Source: Golubevia sp. BC0850 (Eukaryota > Basidiomycota > Exobasidiomycetes > Golubeviales > Golubeviaceae). From it: DNA of 64,000 bases. The stretch's first letter is position 1. Every line of letters starts with the position of its first letter. The stretch covers positions 372,001 through 436,000 of the forward strand of contig JAAVVG010000001.1 of assembly GCA_012976225.1 (NCBI GenBank), written 5' to 3'. Of the stretch, positions 22,601 through 35,300 are shown in pieces. Below the pieces are notes generated by a model, which was not told the DNA's origin, searched no databases, and saw only the letters and a list, made by a program, of their open reading frames with translations. Made by a program: the position numbers and the translations under genes.

Positions 22601-25196
22601 GTTTGAGCAATCGGTCTGAAAAAGAAAAAGGGAAAAGGAGGTGAAGAAGAAGGTGAGTGAAAGCGGAAAGAGGTAGCAGCAGGAAACGAACCGCGTACAG
22701 ATGACGTCGCTGTTTTTTTCGTACTCACCCATCTGCTTCCTCCTTCTTGACATCGATCTCCATATCACTTCTCTTTCTCTTCAGGACTCCTGCTCCGCCA
22801 GCTCCAACAACTTCAGTCATAATCTCTCCATCATTTCTCAAATAATTCTCGCACTTCTTCAAGAAGGTGAAGAAAGTATTCAAGTTCTCAATTCTAACAC
22901 TCTCTTCTCTTTCCCCGAATCTTTTGACCAAAACAGGGGCAATAGATTGAGAGAATTGACCCAGAAGTTCCGGTCTAGATTGGATAGCCGAAGCAAGCAA
23001 TTTACTTGAAGATCTTCTAATTTTCCAAGATAAATCTTCATCGTCTGAGTAATCTTCTTGCTCGTCATCATCATCTTCCTCTTCGTCTGCTCCATCTTCT
23101 TCCATCTTGTCGTCAGAATCGACATCCATACCATTTTGATCTTCCTCAATTTCTTCAGCGTAATTTGGGTCATACATGATAAATCTAGTTCCTAATTCTA
23201 CGGATTGAACGACGAATTGTCCACTTTCAGCTCTGCACCTCTCCAGAATACTTCCAATCGTAGTTAAACAGTTCTCAACGATATCGATTCCATCATCTTC
23301 CTTTGAGTTCTCGGCCAAAGAGATCATACGAGGCATAAACTCAGGTAGTCTTCTACCTAATCTTCTTGGACAAGTCTTTGAGAGTAAACCGATCAGCTGA
23401 ACTGTGACTGAGATACGTTCTGGATTTGAAGTTGATAGTTCAGCAGACATCTGCTTCGAAAGCTGAGTGAAGATGTCTGAGGTTGAACAGGCTCCGAGAG
23501 CACCTGAGATAAAAGAATGTTGAGAAGTAAGAAATGGCGGTCAGTCCACTTCGGAGGACGAAGAATGATAGAGTGCTGTCTCGAGCAGCCCCTGTAAGAT
23601 CCAAATCGAACACTCGTGAGCCATGCTAGGTTCCCAAGCAAATGTGATGCTCATGCTTTGTAATTGTGTGGAACTTGAAGTCACTTTCCCAGCCCCTCTC
23701 ATCTTCTTTGCCTTCTGAACGATCGCTCCCCCTCTTCCAGATGACCAGCTCCCAGACAGAGCCCCCCCCCCTTCATCATCATGAATACTCGCCTACAGCA
23801 ACCAGACTCCTCTTCTTGACAGCCATTCTGCCATGTCCCAACATCTTGGTCAAAGCATCTAAACTTTGCTTCTGAATGCTCAGGTTCTTGGAGATGGTAC
23901 CGGAGAATCTTGTGAAAATATCGGCTAGAATGTCCACGGAATCCATCAAAAGCTCTGGAGATGAAGAGGACTGAGGAGGGGAAAGAGGCACGATAGGAAG
24001 AAGGAGGGATAGTAGGAAGGAGTCATGGCGACCAGGTTAGAGATGACGCTCAGTTGAATTGGAAGCGCACACACAATTAGAAGTTTGGAGAAGTCAAATG
24101 CTGGAGAAAGACAGCAGGAAGAGATCTCGAAGGAAATTCCAAAGTTTCTGGGTGGCGAGAAGACCAGAGCCAAATTCCCCTTCCTCATTTGGTTGCGCTG
24201 TCCCCTCAAAGCCTGTTACTGAAGATGGTCACTTAGCCAGATTTACTCACATCTTGTAGGACTGCGATCAGCTTGGGAGTCAGCTTGTGACAGGCTGAGC
24301 TAGCTAGAGGAGTCTCAGCGGGGATCTCTCCTACTACAATCTTCAAACCTGTTCAGGTCGTTTGGGTAGCGATAAATCAAGAATATTGTGTCAGGAAACT
24401 AATCGGCGTGCTAGGTAAAGCAAGAAGGCGAGAAGGCAAGAGAAGAAGATAGAGGAGAGAAGAAGGACTACTCACCTAAAGAAGCAACATCTCTCAAAGA
24501 AGGATCATTGGTAGAGATGAATTCTACTAATTTGTCCATGATATCCTGCATTCTTGGTTCTCTGACTGACCTGACCAAGAAACCAAGACTACATGACGAG
24601 AGAAGAGAAGGAAGAGGGTAGAGATAAGGGCCGGTGCGATGAAGGAAGAATCTACTCCTTTCCCAGTCGATAAGGCAGCTTCTATGAGACTCATAGATGG
24701 AAAATATAATTCCCCTTCAACTCAGAGATGCGGACTTGTGACTTTGTTCTTTGAGACCACTCACCAATTAGCAGCTTTACTCTTGACTTCACTATTGTTA
24801 TCCTTCACCAAAGTGACGATGGAATTGACCATCTTCTTTTCAAAAGCTTCATCTAAATTTGAGAGGTTATCACGAGCTGTTACTTTCATGAGATCATCTA
24901 GAGCCATGAAACTGAGGGGGGAGGGATAGAAGATGAGAGTGAGTGGGTGGAGGAGGAAGAGAGGACGATAGCAATCGGAGAGAGCTGGATAGACGCTGAG
25001 GAATTATAGAGTATTCAAGCTACTTACCGGAAATCAGGATCAGAATTGGTCATCTGTGGGAAAGGAGGGGGAAGAGGGAGAGCAGATTAGCACAGGCTGA
25101 GGGAGAAGATTCTAGCTATGCTTACCATTAGGCTGTACTCACCTTGTCCAAAAGAGGAGAAATTGCGCCTTGTAGGCGAGCGCTGACTGTGGACAT
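19664..25196 (-). CDS. CAND1: CAND1/TIP120, cullin exchange factor
   Basis: CAND1 binds unneddylated cullins and exchanges substrate receptors such as F-box proteins on SCF ligases, so it is the functional partner of the F-box adaptors nearby. It starts MSTVSARLQGAISPLLDK at 25196 and continues through short exons (LDDLMKVTARDNLSNLDEAF, then LGFLVRSVREPRMQDIMDKL) typical of the N-terminal HEAT repeats. It has the expected acidic insert (EDQNGMDVDSDDKMEEDGAD) before DEDLSWKIRRSSSKLLASAI. The largest exon (about 20,550-22,620) encodes central and C-terminal HEAT repeats. Small exons at the end give HITVGLTDDDSIRVLCYLTL, DLEEIVDPTNAKLKEMDKEK and VSSNPMRGKNVNGEV. About a dozen introns. Length near 1,230-1,280 residues fits the family. 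Confidence 0.93.
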
Positions 25197-25312
25197 GTTG
25201 ATGATTCTGCGATTAGGAAGTAATCGAGTCGTTGGAGAGGAAGGAAGAGGAAATCTCACTGTGTCGCGAAACGCACATCGACGCGGTTTAAATCGCCTCC
25301 AATTGGAATCGA

Positions 25313-25695
25313 GTGGCAATTTGGCAAGTCGATGAAGAAAGTCAGAATCCCGGTGTTCAGTATTCAGACTTTAAGAGAATTCTTCGGAACCATGTAGACG
25401 AAGGGTTCAAAGGTTGCGAGAGAGAGTGCTCTCCGCTACTTCTCCCCACGACAGCGACGGGCGAACAATTTGTTGGAAGCAGAGGGAAGAGGTTCAAAAA
25501 GATGGGATGCAGGTATGGTACAGAATGAGGACAAAGTATGTGTGGAAGAACATTCCAACCTTTGATGATAAAAGACATGGAGTGAGATGGCTAGATTGTG
25601 AGGGTGTCGTCTTGAGATTTGCGGCGACGCTCCTTCCTGAAGGACCGAAGACCTCCTTGAAAGTACGAAGGTTATTCGAAGAGTATAATCTCTAA
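25313..25695 (+). other. possible coding remnant, unrecognised
   Basis: Two overlapping frames have mildly coding-like composition (LRNHVDEGFKGCERECSPLL, and GVRWLDCEGVVLRFAATLLP ending LFEEYNL). No family is recognisable and neither frame has a convincing start. It may be a remnant or chance. Confidence 0.2.
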
Positions 25696-25791
25696 TTTAC
25701 TGAAGGAGAGATATGATGGGTCCGACCGAGAGGTGCTAGGGAATTGGAAGTTCGTGACTAGGTCAACCTCCGAATGAGTATGAAAATGATC

Positions 25792-26537
25792 CTACTTAGG
25801 GTGAACCAGATTCCAAACCCGATTCGAAATAACTGGAAATAAATCTTGAAGTGAAGGAATCCAAAGAACTTGAAGAGGAGTATTCGATTTGACGTTGCTC
25901 TTCCTTGTCAAAGCTATGACTCTGTTGGGTCCTATTCCTAGAGACATTCTGAAGTCAGCCATGGCTGGAAGCTCTGGAATCAATGACTCTGGTAGGACTT
26001 TTAGTGATTCGTAAGGGAAATTTCCGACTGATGGAAAAAAACCTGAAGAGTCTTCCCAGTGACCGAATGCTGTCTTTCCTGGTCTTGAAGTACACAATGT
26101 AGAGGGATCATCAGTCTCCTCAGGTCTAAAAAGCCAACACAGTTCGAAGAGAGACCTTTTCGAGAGTTGAAGCGCTCCTTTGATCGAAGAGAGAAAGAAA
26201 AGAGTCGAGCTCGGGTAGAAGGAGCCACGGTTCCTCAGGGGCATAGCTATAGAGCTCTGCAGAAGGATCGATTGGGATTGATGCTACCTGATTCCTGAAT
26301 CCTCTCCCTTGCTTTCCGACCAGTCTGATGTGGAAGACGTCCTTCAGATGGAGATGAAGAGAATGATGTCGGATGGAAGTAGCTCGTTACTGGAAGCCAT
26401 GGCCGGGAGGAACCTGGAGAATCGAGATGGGAGTTTTCAAAGGTGAACGATTGCAGAGAGAACTGATTGAAACTGAATTGAATTACCCAACTTCCTTTAA
26501 AGATGATGTATGACAGGAAGAGAAGGTCTTCATCCAC
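25792..26537 (-). CDS. hypothetical gene, weak
   Basis: Two minus-strand open frames (26537-26247 and 26244-25792) could be exons of one gene. The second reads FRPEETDDPSTLCTSRPGKT, then SLIPELPAMADFRMSLGIGP and LQDLFPVISNRVWNLVHPK before a stop. No domain is recognised. It lies between CAND1 and CK2. Alternatively it is a remnant of an F-box-like gene, since such remnants are common in this window. Low certainty. Confidence 0.3.
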
Positions 26538-26809
26538 ACTTTGACCAAGATTCGAATCTCTGCCTCGCCTCCCAAAACCATCTCACCTTTTCTCAAATTT
26601 GGTTCACTCTCCTCTTTCTGGATTCCATTTGTCGTTCAAGTTCAACTTTTCTTCAACTTGATCCTCGAATCCATTCCGGGTCCGTTCAGCAAGTCCGAGT
26701 CAGTGTTTTGAAAAGGGTAGAGAACCCTCAAGGAGAAGATTCCTTCCCCAGCTTTCAAGTCACAAATCAACCTCTAATTCGGCCACTCTAAGGAAGAAGA
26801 GTCTTTTAA

Positions 26810-29022
26810 ATGTCCAAGAGTGCAGCTAGAGTCTACGCTGGAGCTAATGAGAAGTTTGGGAGACCTTGGTGGGATTATGGTGAGTCCGTCCGACAGTTCT
26901 TCAGAGCACTACGCAGTCTCATCTCCCACTATGTTGTGAAGGTGGGACGTGGGATCTGCGTGATAACCCAGCTTAGGTCATATCCCGAGACCTCATTAGA
27001 GCTCTGCGGATTGGGCATCTTGTTTAGATGGCTAGACACCTTGGCTCCTCCTTCCTCTATCTATCTCCATCTCCCCTTTCCCTCCTGTACTGATATCGTT
27101 GTTTCATTCTTTGGTCATTCCATTCCTCGATCCTTCTACTCTCTGATCTTATAGACAACTTAACGGTACAATGGTGAGTTGCCCTCTCCCTCGGAATCTT
27201 CACTCAATGTCGCTCCTGTTTGATCTTGTCACTGATCTACTCTCTCTCTCTCCCCCCCCCCTTGTTTCTTTCTTCACTCCACCGTACTTTTTATTGCGCT
27301 CGCTGCTTGCCTTCAACGTATTCCACCCCACCCCTCCCTTCCTTCCTCCTCTTTCCATCTTCCACCCTTGCACCCTTCCTCTCGCCTCGCTCACTCTCTA
27401 CAGGGGAATGCAAGACAATTACGAGATCCTTCGTAAAGTAGGACGTGGAAAGTACTCTGAAGTTTTCGAGGGAGTGAACTTGGCAGCAGGTCAACAGACT
27501 GGTGGGGGCGCAGCTTCAGCTATCGCTGGAGGTTCTCCAGAGAAGTGTATCATCAAAGTCTTGAAACCTGTCAAGAAGAAGAAGATCAAGAGAGAAATCA
27601 AAATTCTGCAGAATTTGGCAGGTGGTCCTAATGTGGTCGGACTTTTGGATGTTGTCAGAGATCCTCAGGTTAGTAGCTCTATCTATCGGTTGGAAAGGAA
27701 GGCGGAAGTTGAAGAAAGTTCGATTGAGAGATGGATTGACCAGACTTCGTTCAGGAGCTGAATTCCGAATGCAGGCTCAATCAGACGAGGAGGTATTTTG
27801 TAGAGATGTAGGGTCAACCCAACATTTCCGACCAGCTTAAATAATTCGATAATTGACCCCATTCTTTTTTCTGCCTTCCTTTTCCCTTCTTAAACCCCAT
27901 TACCCAACTAACTCGACTTTTCCGACCAGTCCAAGACTCCTTCGATCATCACAGAGTACGTCAACAACACCGACTTCAAGATTCTATACCCCAAGTTCAC
28001 TGACTTCGATGTTCGATTCTACATGGCTGAGCTTTTGAAGGTGAGCTACCTGGATATGACGCCCATTTATGCTTTCTGAAGGATTCAGAGATCACACCAA
28101 TCTGAAGATGAAGTCGTTTACTAATTGTATGCGATCCTCTTCTACCTTTACCTCCCTCAGGCTCTCGATTTCTGCCATTCGAGAGGAATCATGCATCGTG
28201 ATGTCAAGCCTCACAATGTCATGATTGATCACGAAAAGCGTAAGGTGAGCTCAATTCTTTGAATCACAAAGCCTAGAGATATTTCTAACCGAGTATGATT
28301 CCCTCTCACTTCCTCTCTGATACTTCAGCTCCGTCTAATCGATTGGGGTCTCGCGGAGTTCTACCATCCTTACACCGAATACAACGTCAGAGTCGCTTCA
28401 AGGTACTTCAAAGGTCCAGAGCTGCTCGTCGATTTCCAAGAATACGATTACTCTTTAGACATGTGGTCTTTGGGATGCATGTTCGCAAGTATGATCTTCC
28501 GTAAGGAACCTTTCTTCCATGGTCATGACAACTACGATCAGCTAGTCAAGATTTGCAAAGTGCTCGGAACTGATGAACTTTATGCTTATTTGGAGAAATA
28601 CGACATCGAGTTGGACCCTCAGTATGATGATATCTTGGGAAGGTGAGTACTGATCTCGTCTGTCGTCAAAAAGGTATTACAGATTGAGATGCTATATCGT
28701 TCCCATTGGCGCTGAAATGTCAAATCCTTCTCGCTTCTTCCAGATACCCCCGAAAACCATGGTCAAGATTCATCACCTCCGAGAACCAGCGATACATTTC
28801 CAACGATGCCATCGACTTCCTAGACAAGCTTCTGAAATACGATCACCAAGAAAGATTGACTGCGGAAGAAGCTATGGGCCACGTCTACTTCGGTGAGTTT
28901 TCAGAGCCCGCTCAATCTCTTCCTTTCCCAGGCCGTGTTTTGACAGTTCCCTTCTTTTGTTTTCTCCTCTTCAGCTCCAGTCAGAGCAGCTGCTGCCAGT
29001 GGAGAAGTCGTTCCTTCGTAAT
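26810..29022 (+). CDS. CKA1: casein kinase II catalytic subunit alpha
   Basis: Constitutively active, acidophilic Ser/Thr kinase of nucleus and cytosol. Spliced product: [40 protein letters not shown], glycine loop [15 protein letters not shown]-anchoring Lys in [20 protein letters not shown] (which also carries the CK2 basic cluster), catalytic loop HRDVKPHN, and the CK2-specific DWG ([14 protein letters not shown]) in place of DFG. Then [39 protein letters not shown] and a short C-terminus ending [11 protein letters not shown]. The second exon is only 19 nt (27155-27173). Compared with other CK2 alpha proteins there is an insertion of about 16 residues, rich in Gly/Ala/Ser, between VFEGVN and EKCIIK. 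Six or more introns. The 5' introns are strongly pyrimidine-rich. Confidence 0.95.
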
Positions 29023-29303
29023 CGATGGACCTTTGGACTCTGTCGTTCGTTTTTCGTTTTGTTTTTCTGTCACCTCTCTATTCCATCCCTTTCTCTTTCC
29101 CTTTCTTCTCTTCTCTTTGTAAAACTCTCTTCACAATAACAAAAAGGCCTGTCGTATAGCTTCTCATTCTTTGAGTTCATCGGAATCAGAAAATCAGACA
29201 CCTGTAGCGGCAATCATAGAAAACTTTTTATTCAGTCTGGGATCGAAAGGAGGAAGCTGAGTTGATTTCCTCGCGCTACGGATTGACTCCTATGAATCAC
29301 CCA

Positions 29304-31935
29304 TCAACTCTTCCCCTTGCCACCATTCAACTCCAACTTAATACTCAGAAACAGCCTATTCCCAATCCCACCAGTCTGATTGATTTCAAACATTCTATCA
29401 AAAAGCAATTGAACCCAAGCTTTAGAATGAGCCAAACAAGCATAAAGACCACTACCAGATCCAATTCCATCGAATTCTCTCAAAAGCCTCCAAATTTCAG
29501 AAGGTCTTGGAGGACCGAATCTGAAAGCATTGACGTAAGAAGATCTAAACCTTTCGTGCAAGGTCTTTGAACATTGAACTGGGTCTGGACAATTTGGTTG
29601 ACATTCGTAATCTCTTCCAGGGTTGGAAGTTGAGAGTTTTAGGACTCTTTCTAGGAACCATGAGCGTTTTCTTTCGATCTATGAAGAGGGGAAGGAAGGT
29701 CGAAGGAGGAACTTCGTTGATTAGATACTAACAAAAAGAGTTCAAAGGACTTTGTGATGGGACTTTGGACTCACCTTGATCAAACTCTCCGCACTCAACT
29801 CATCCAACTCTTCTGAGGTCCAATTACTATAGTTATCCAAAACATGTCTACTAGCTTCTCTATAGATCAAGTCCAATCCAAACTCTTCAGAGATACTCAT
29901 AGCATGAATCGGTCTGCCAGCTAAAGATTGTCTCAAGAAGTGTAAACAGCTCTGACGTAAGAAAGAAACTTCGAACTTGTCATTGAACCTCATTAAACCA
30001 CTGACACTTTTCCAAGTCACTACTCCATCGAGGTCTGAATTCAGAATGAAAAAAACCATTAGGTCAGTAAAGGACCATCAAACGGAGCAGAACACCTTCA
30101 GAATACTCACGAGGATAGATATGAAAGAGAAAATCTTGGAAAGTCGAAGCTTCTTCCTCATGAAGTTCAACTACAGCAACTAGCGAGTCCGGATCTGGAC
30201 TCGTATTATTTGGAGTATTGATGATCAACTGAGATCGACTTGCTCTAGCAACATCACCAGCCCTCTGAACTCCCAAATCTCTTTCTTTGCCTTTGCCTTT
30301 GTCCTTCCCTTTCGCCCTAGATTTCAAAGATACAGGTTCAGAGACAGATCTCGAAGATTTCAATCTTGAATTCCCAGTTTGATTCCAAAGGGTATCTCTA
30401 AAAGAAGTGGTATTACTTGAAGGTCCTTCTTCATCTTTATTACCCTTTCCAACTTTTCTCCTACCAGAATCCCATCTCTGTTTACCCATTTCCACCAATT
30501 TCTTCGCTTTCTTTTTCTTCTTAGTAGAAGATTCCATTTGAGAAAGTGGAGAGATTTTATCCTTCGAAGTTAATTTTTGAATTGGAACCTCAGGGTTGAA
30601 AACTGGACTTAAAGGAGGAGTAGCTAAAGCTTCTAAATCCACTACCTCCAAAACATCATCACCTTCTTCAAATTCCTTATGATCTCCTTCAAAAGTATTT
30701 CCAGCAGTATTAGGTCTAGAAATTCCCAACTCTTTCTTAAATTCCTTTCTCAAAGAAACCTCAGATTCACTTGCACTTCTCCTTCTTGATTTTCCCTTGA
30801 AATCTCCTGATATGACATTATCAACTAAACTTTCTTGATTCAAATCTCCAACCAAAGCTCTCAAAGCAGTTTCAGTAGCTTCTCTCTTTCTATCAGCTTG
30901 CTGAGAGGGACCTTTTCTTTTAGTAGGAGAACTGGAACTAATTAAATCATCATCATCGATTTCTTCATGACTTTTTCTTCTTTCCATTAATTGATGAAAT
31001 TTTTCATCAGCTGAAGGATCTGAAGCATCTAAACTGAAATGAGCTGTATGAAATGAGGCTCTAACCCTTGATCGAGGTCTTTCGTCTTCTAGATCATGAT
31101 CTTCTTCTTCATCGACTATTAGATTCCTTTCATCGATTCTTTCATCTGAATCAGATGACAGTTCAGATCTGGATTTTGAGACTACAGGTGTGGTGGAACT
31201 GGAAGGATTGGAAAGGATTTGAGTACCTTCGAAGGGATTCAATTCTTTAGAGTAATTAGATTCTGAACCTCCTTCTTCTGGATCATCCTCTGAATCTTCA
31301 TTTTCTTCTGATTCTTTAAAAGAAGCTGGAGACGAGATTGAGATCCGACGATCCTGGATTTTGGATTCTGACCAACCTCCTTGAAGGATAGTTTTGAAGA
31401 AAGGTGAGGCGAAGAACAGAAGACTGCAAGCGGGATTAATGAGATCAAAGAGTAAAGATTAAAAAAAAAGATCCAGAACAACTGTAAGCAAAAATCATTG
31501 AGGGATATGTACTTACTCTTTATGAACATAAAACTCGATTCCAGTCACGACGACCAAGACGTCGCCTCTATTCTCTGCATTGATTGTGAAATCTGGATGA
31601 GGTTGAAAGGAAGATAGATCTGGTATTTGATGTAAGGTTGTTGTACGAGACATGGTAGTAGTAGAAGTTAGAGGAATTGGGGTGGCGGCGGCTGCATTGT
31701 TGTTGAATGGATTGTTGGTGGATCGACGAGCGTGGGCTAATGATAAAGTTGGTTGAGCTGGTGTCAGAGATGCAGGCGATAATGTACTCGTTGATAGAAT
31801 CGGAATCGGTGCTGGAATTGAGGAGAGAGTTGGATGAAAAGGTTGAGTGGAACTTGAAGAAGATGAAGAAGCCGGATTGGGATTGGCAGATTGAGGCGAA
31901 GAAGTTGTCAAGGAATTGCTTGGCTGTCGAGCCAT
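29304..31935 (-). CDS. BTB/POZ-domain protein with large insertion
   Basis: BTB domains mediate dimerisation and often recruit cullin-3. After a Ser/Pro/Thr-rich N-terminus (~110 residues) the BTB fold starts: HPDFTINAENRGDVLVVVTG, IEFYVHK, intron, DLLFFASPFFKTILQGGWSE. The fold resumes only about 375 residues later, with LVAVVELHEEEASTFQDFLF, HIYPHLDGVVTWKSVSGLMR and FNDKFEVSFLRQSCLHFLRQ. The region between is highly charged and low in complexity, with basic clusters (STKKKKKAKKLVEMGKQRWD). It is encoded by one open exon (about 30111-31423), so it is not an unspliced intron. C-terminal helices (ISEEFGLDLIYREASRHVLD) resemble a BACK-like segment; the last exon ends LELNGGKGKS. Target unknown. 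Divergent from the ABC transporter gene. Confidence 0.85.
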
Positions 31936-32330
31936 GTTGACAATGTGGCGAGGAGTGATTGAATAGATTCAAGTTCTGGACACCTTGATGTTGTTGAAGA
32001 GTAGAAAGAAGGAGAAGCTCTTTGACGTTGACGCTGACGGGGCCGCGAGTGATAGAGAATCTCTCACTCTTCTATTCCGCTCCACTCTTCCCTCCCCTCT
32101 TCTCTTCTACCCCTTTCTTTTACTTTATTTTCATCTAGGAAAGAAGAAGAAGGAGGAGAAGTTGACCATGACTCATTACAACACCTGACCTCGACGACGG
32201 TCTGAGCGCCGCCGTAACCGTGGTTCGCAACTTCGCATTCTAGGACCGATGATAAGCAAGACTTCTTCTCTTCTTCCCTCCCTCCTCTCTCTCCTCCCCT
32301 CAAGCCTCAAGAAAGTAGAGTAGTCTTTCG
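31936..32330. promoter_or_regulatory. shared upstream region of the BTB and ABC transporter genes
   Basis: 395 nt between two divergent start codons. It includes CT-rich tracts (about 32070-32130 and 32265-32310), as is common in fungal core promoters. No specific site can be assigned from sequence alone. Confidence 0.4.
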
Positions 32331-35300
32331 ATGGAGACGTCGTCTGTTCTGTCAGGATGTTCTAACATCTTTAGTAATTCAACTTGGGATTGGAGTCAAT
32401 GCATTAGAACTCAAATTCTAAATTCCTTTCTACCAATTTTCTCAATCTTACTCTCTTTAAGCATTTTATTCTTTCATTTCACTTTTTCATGGTCTTCAAA
32501 GAAGAAGAAATTCATGGCTTTAAAAGTTGCAAAATTAGATCCAAGTGCCAGTACTTTTCAAATTCAACCAGATGAATCAACTACTTCCACAACTTCTACT
32601 CCTCCTTCTCCTTCTCCAATAGCCAGATTCATCTCAAAATTACTTCCGTGGAATTCAATTCGAATCATTGGAAGTCAAACTTCCAATTCCGCTTTCAACA
32701 TTGCAGCTCAGTCTCAACCACAATCTACAACTTCTGCTACCACTTCTACCAACTTAAGCTTCGCTTCCAAAGCAGTACGTCAAGCTGAAAATGCAGTCAT
32801 CTTACATGAAGTCATTTCAACTCCTTTACAATCACAATCTTCAGAAGAGAAGAGAAGGTTTAGGTATTTGGAAGTTTTGAAAAGGTTTTGCGAAACTTTG
32901 TTAGCTATCGCTTTGGCAAGCATTTACGCTGCTGATTGGATTTCTACTGAGACGGAGGAAGATCAGAATTGGAAATTGAATTGGGTTTTACTTTGGGTGA
33001 GTGGACTGCAGAGAATCCAAGTCGGACGAGGCAGAGGAGACTGAGGACTATAGAAGTGCTTCGAGAAGAAAGCATGGATATGATGGAGCTGTTCTTTGAG
33101 CTGAAGAATCATCTGTCTCCCTCCCCCAAACTTTGATTTGATTAACAGATCTATGTATCACTTCTAAGCGCCTACACTTTAACCACCAGTCATTCTTTCT
33201 TCAAACATAAAGCTCTAATTCTAGGTTTAGCTTTCATCGTTTCGATTTCAAATCTTAGATCCTCTTATTTAACCTCTCAAAACCCAATCTTATCATTAAT
33301 CCAATTAATCGTATCTTTCTTAGTTCTAGTTCCAACTTTATTCTTCCCTCTTCAAATGAGATTACCTGCCAGACTTCGAGCCATTCATTCCACCATGAGA
33401 ATGGAAAAAAGACATGGAGAAGCTAGAACAGTTTTCCCAACTCCTAGAGGTCTTGGATCTTTAAGTCCAACCTTTCCTGAAGAAGAAGAGGAAGGAATTT
33501 CTAGAGCAGATGAAGAAGCAGATGAAGTAGCAGCTCAAGAAGGTGGTATAGATGTTGAAGAGATTAGAGCTGCTTTATTAAGAGATTCTACAAAAGAGAA
33601 AAGTTCTAGCAATTCTTCCAACATTCCTTCACCTGAAGTTTCGGCATCTCTGTGGAGTAGAGGTACTTTTGGATTCGTCAATTCAGCAATGTGGTATCAT
33701 TACAAGATTCCTTTTACTCCCTCAACTGTACCTGAATTACCTGCTGGAGACAAAGCTGCCGCGGTAGTTGCTTCTTATAGAGCTGCAGTTGAAGCTGGAA
33801 TTGGAAGCTCAACATCTGAATCTTCAAAGAAATCGAATCTAAGACCTTCAACTAGACCACTTCATATTAGATTGTTCTTACATTTCATGCCATTTTTAGT
33901 TGCTCAATTCTTTTGGGCTTTACTTCAAGCATGCATGGTTTTAACTCCTGCTATTGGGATGAGAAACATTTTGGCTTATATCGCTCAAAGAGATAGGATT
34001 AGAGAAAACTCATTGGGTCAAGATGAAATTTTAATTCCAGTTCATATGGCGGTTCTTTACGCTTTATTTATGCTTTGTGGTCAAATGATATCTTCGGTTT
34101 CTGCTTCTCAGGCTTTATTCATTGGTAGGAGAATTTGTATTCAATTGAGAGCGATTTTGATTACAGAGATTGTTACTAAAAGTTTGAGAAGAAGAGAAAG
34201 TAGCGGAAAGAATCACAATGAAAAGGAAGATGTTGATGGAAATGATTTAAATGAAGAAGAAAAAAAGAAATTAAAGGAAGATGAAAGAACTACTGATGGT
34301 CAAGTTGTCAATTTGATTTCGGTAGATGTCTTCAAAGTGTCAGAGATCTGTGCCTATCTACATTTCATTTGTCCTCAATCTCCAGTTCAGATTATCTTTT
34401 GTTTGATATTACTCTTTAACCTTTTAGGTTGGTCTGCTTTTGTTGGATTCATCATTTTAGTCATCTCAATTCCTTTTCAAACTATCACTGCTTCTTTATT
34501 CGTTAAACTTCAAAAGCAATTGTTAGAAGCAACAGACGAAAGGTTGAATTTGGTTACTGAAGTTTTAAGTTCTATCAAGACTGTCAAATTCTTTGCCTGG
34601 GAGAAAAGTTTCGAGGCAAGGATGGACGAAACTAGAAGAAAAGAACTTAAAGTTTTGAGGAATCGATTTGGAGCTTATCTTTTGAACACGATTACTTTCG
34701 TGGGTACTCCTATGCTAGTCACAGTAGTAACCTTCTCATTTCACACCAAAGTCTTAAAGAAACCTTTAGATCCAGAAACTGCTTTCACTTCATTATCAAT
34801 CTTTCAACTTTTGAAATTCCCTCTTGAAGCTTTACCAGATTTGTTCGTCAATGTTCTTAGTTCTTTAGTTTCAGTAAAGAGAATCGATCAATTCTTACGA
34901 GAAGAAGAAACTGAGAAATACGAACAATTGTTAGTTGATGAAGATGATGATGAAGATTTAGGTTTAGATTTAGACGATTCAAAACCTCTAGTTGGATTTC
35001 AAGATGCTTCTTTCACTTTTGAATCTCTAGACAATGACAATGCTTTCATCTTAAAAGATTTAAATTTATCTTTTCCAGAGGGGAAACTTTCGATTATCGC
35101 AGGTCCAGTTGGATCAGGCAAGACCGCTCTCCTTTTATCTTTGTTAGGTGAAACTAGAAGACTTTCTGGTAGAACCTTTATGCCTTGTCCTATTTCTAGA
35201 GCTCTGGTTAATATAGATCCGGAGACTGGTTTAGGAGACTCTGTCGCTTATTGTAGCCAATCTGCTTGGTTGTTAGGAACAAGCATTAGGGAGAATATTC

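Noticed and set aside
31568-31972. Asn/Ser/Phe-rich minus-strand frame overlapping the BTB gene start
   Set aside because: Shadow frame of the Ser/Pro/Thr-rich N-terminus of the BTB protein.
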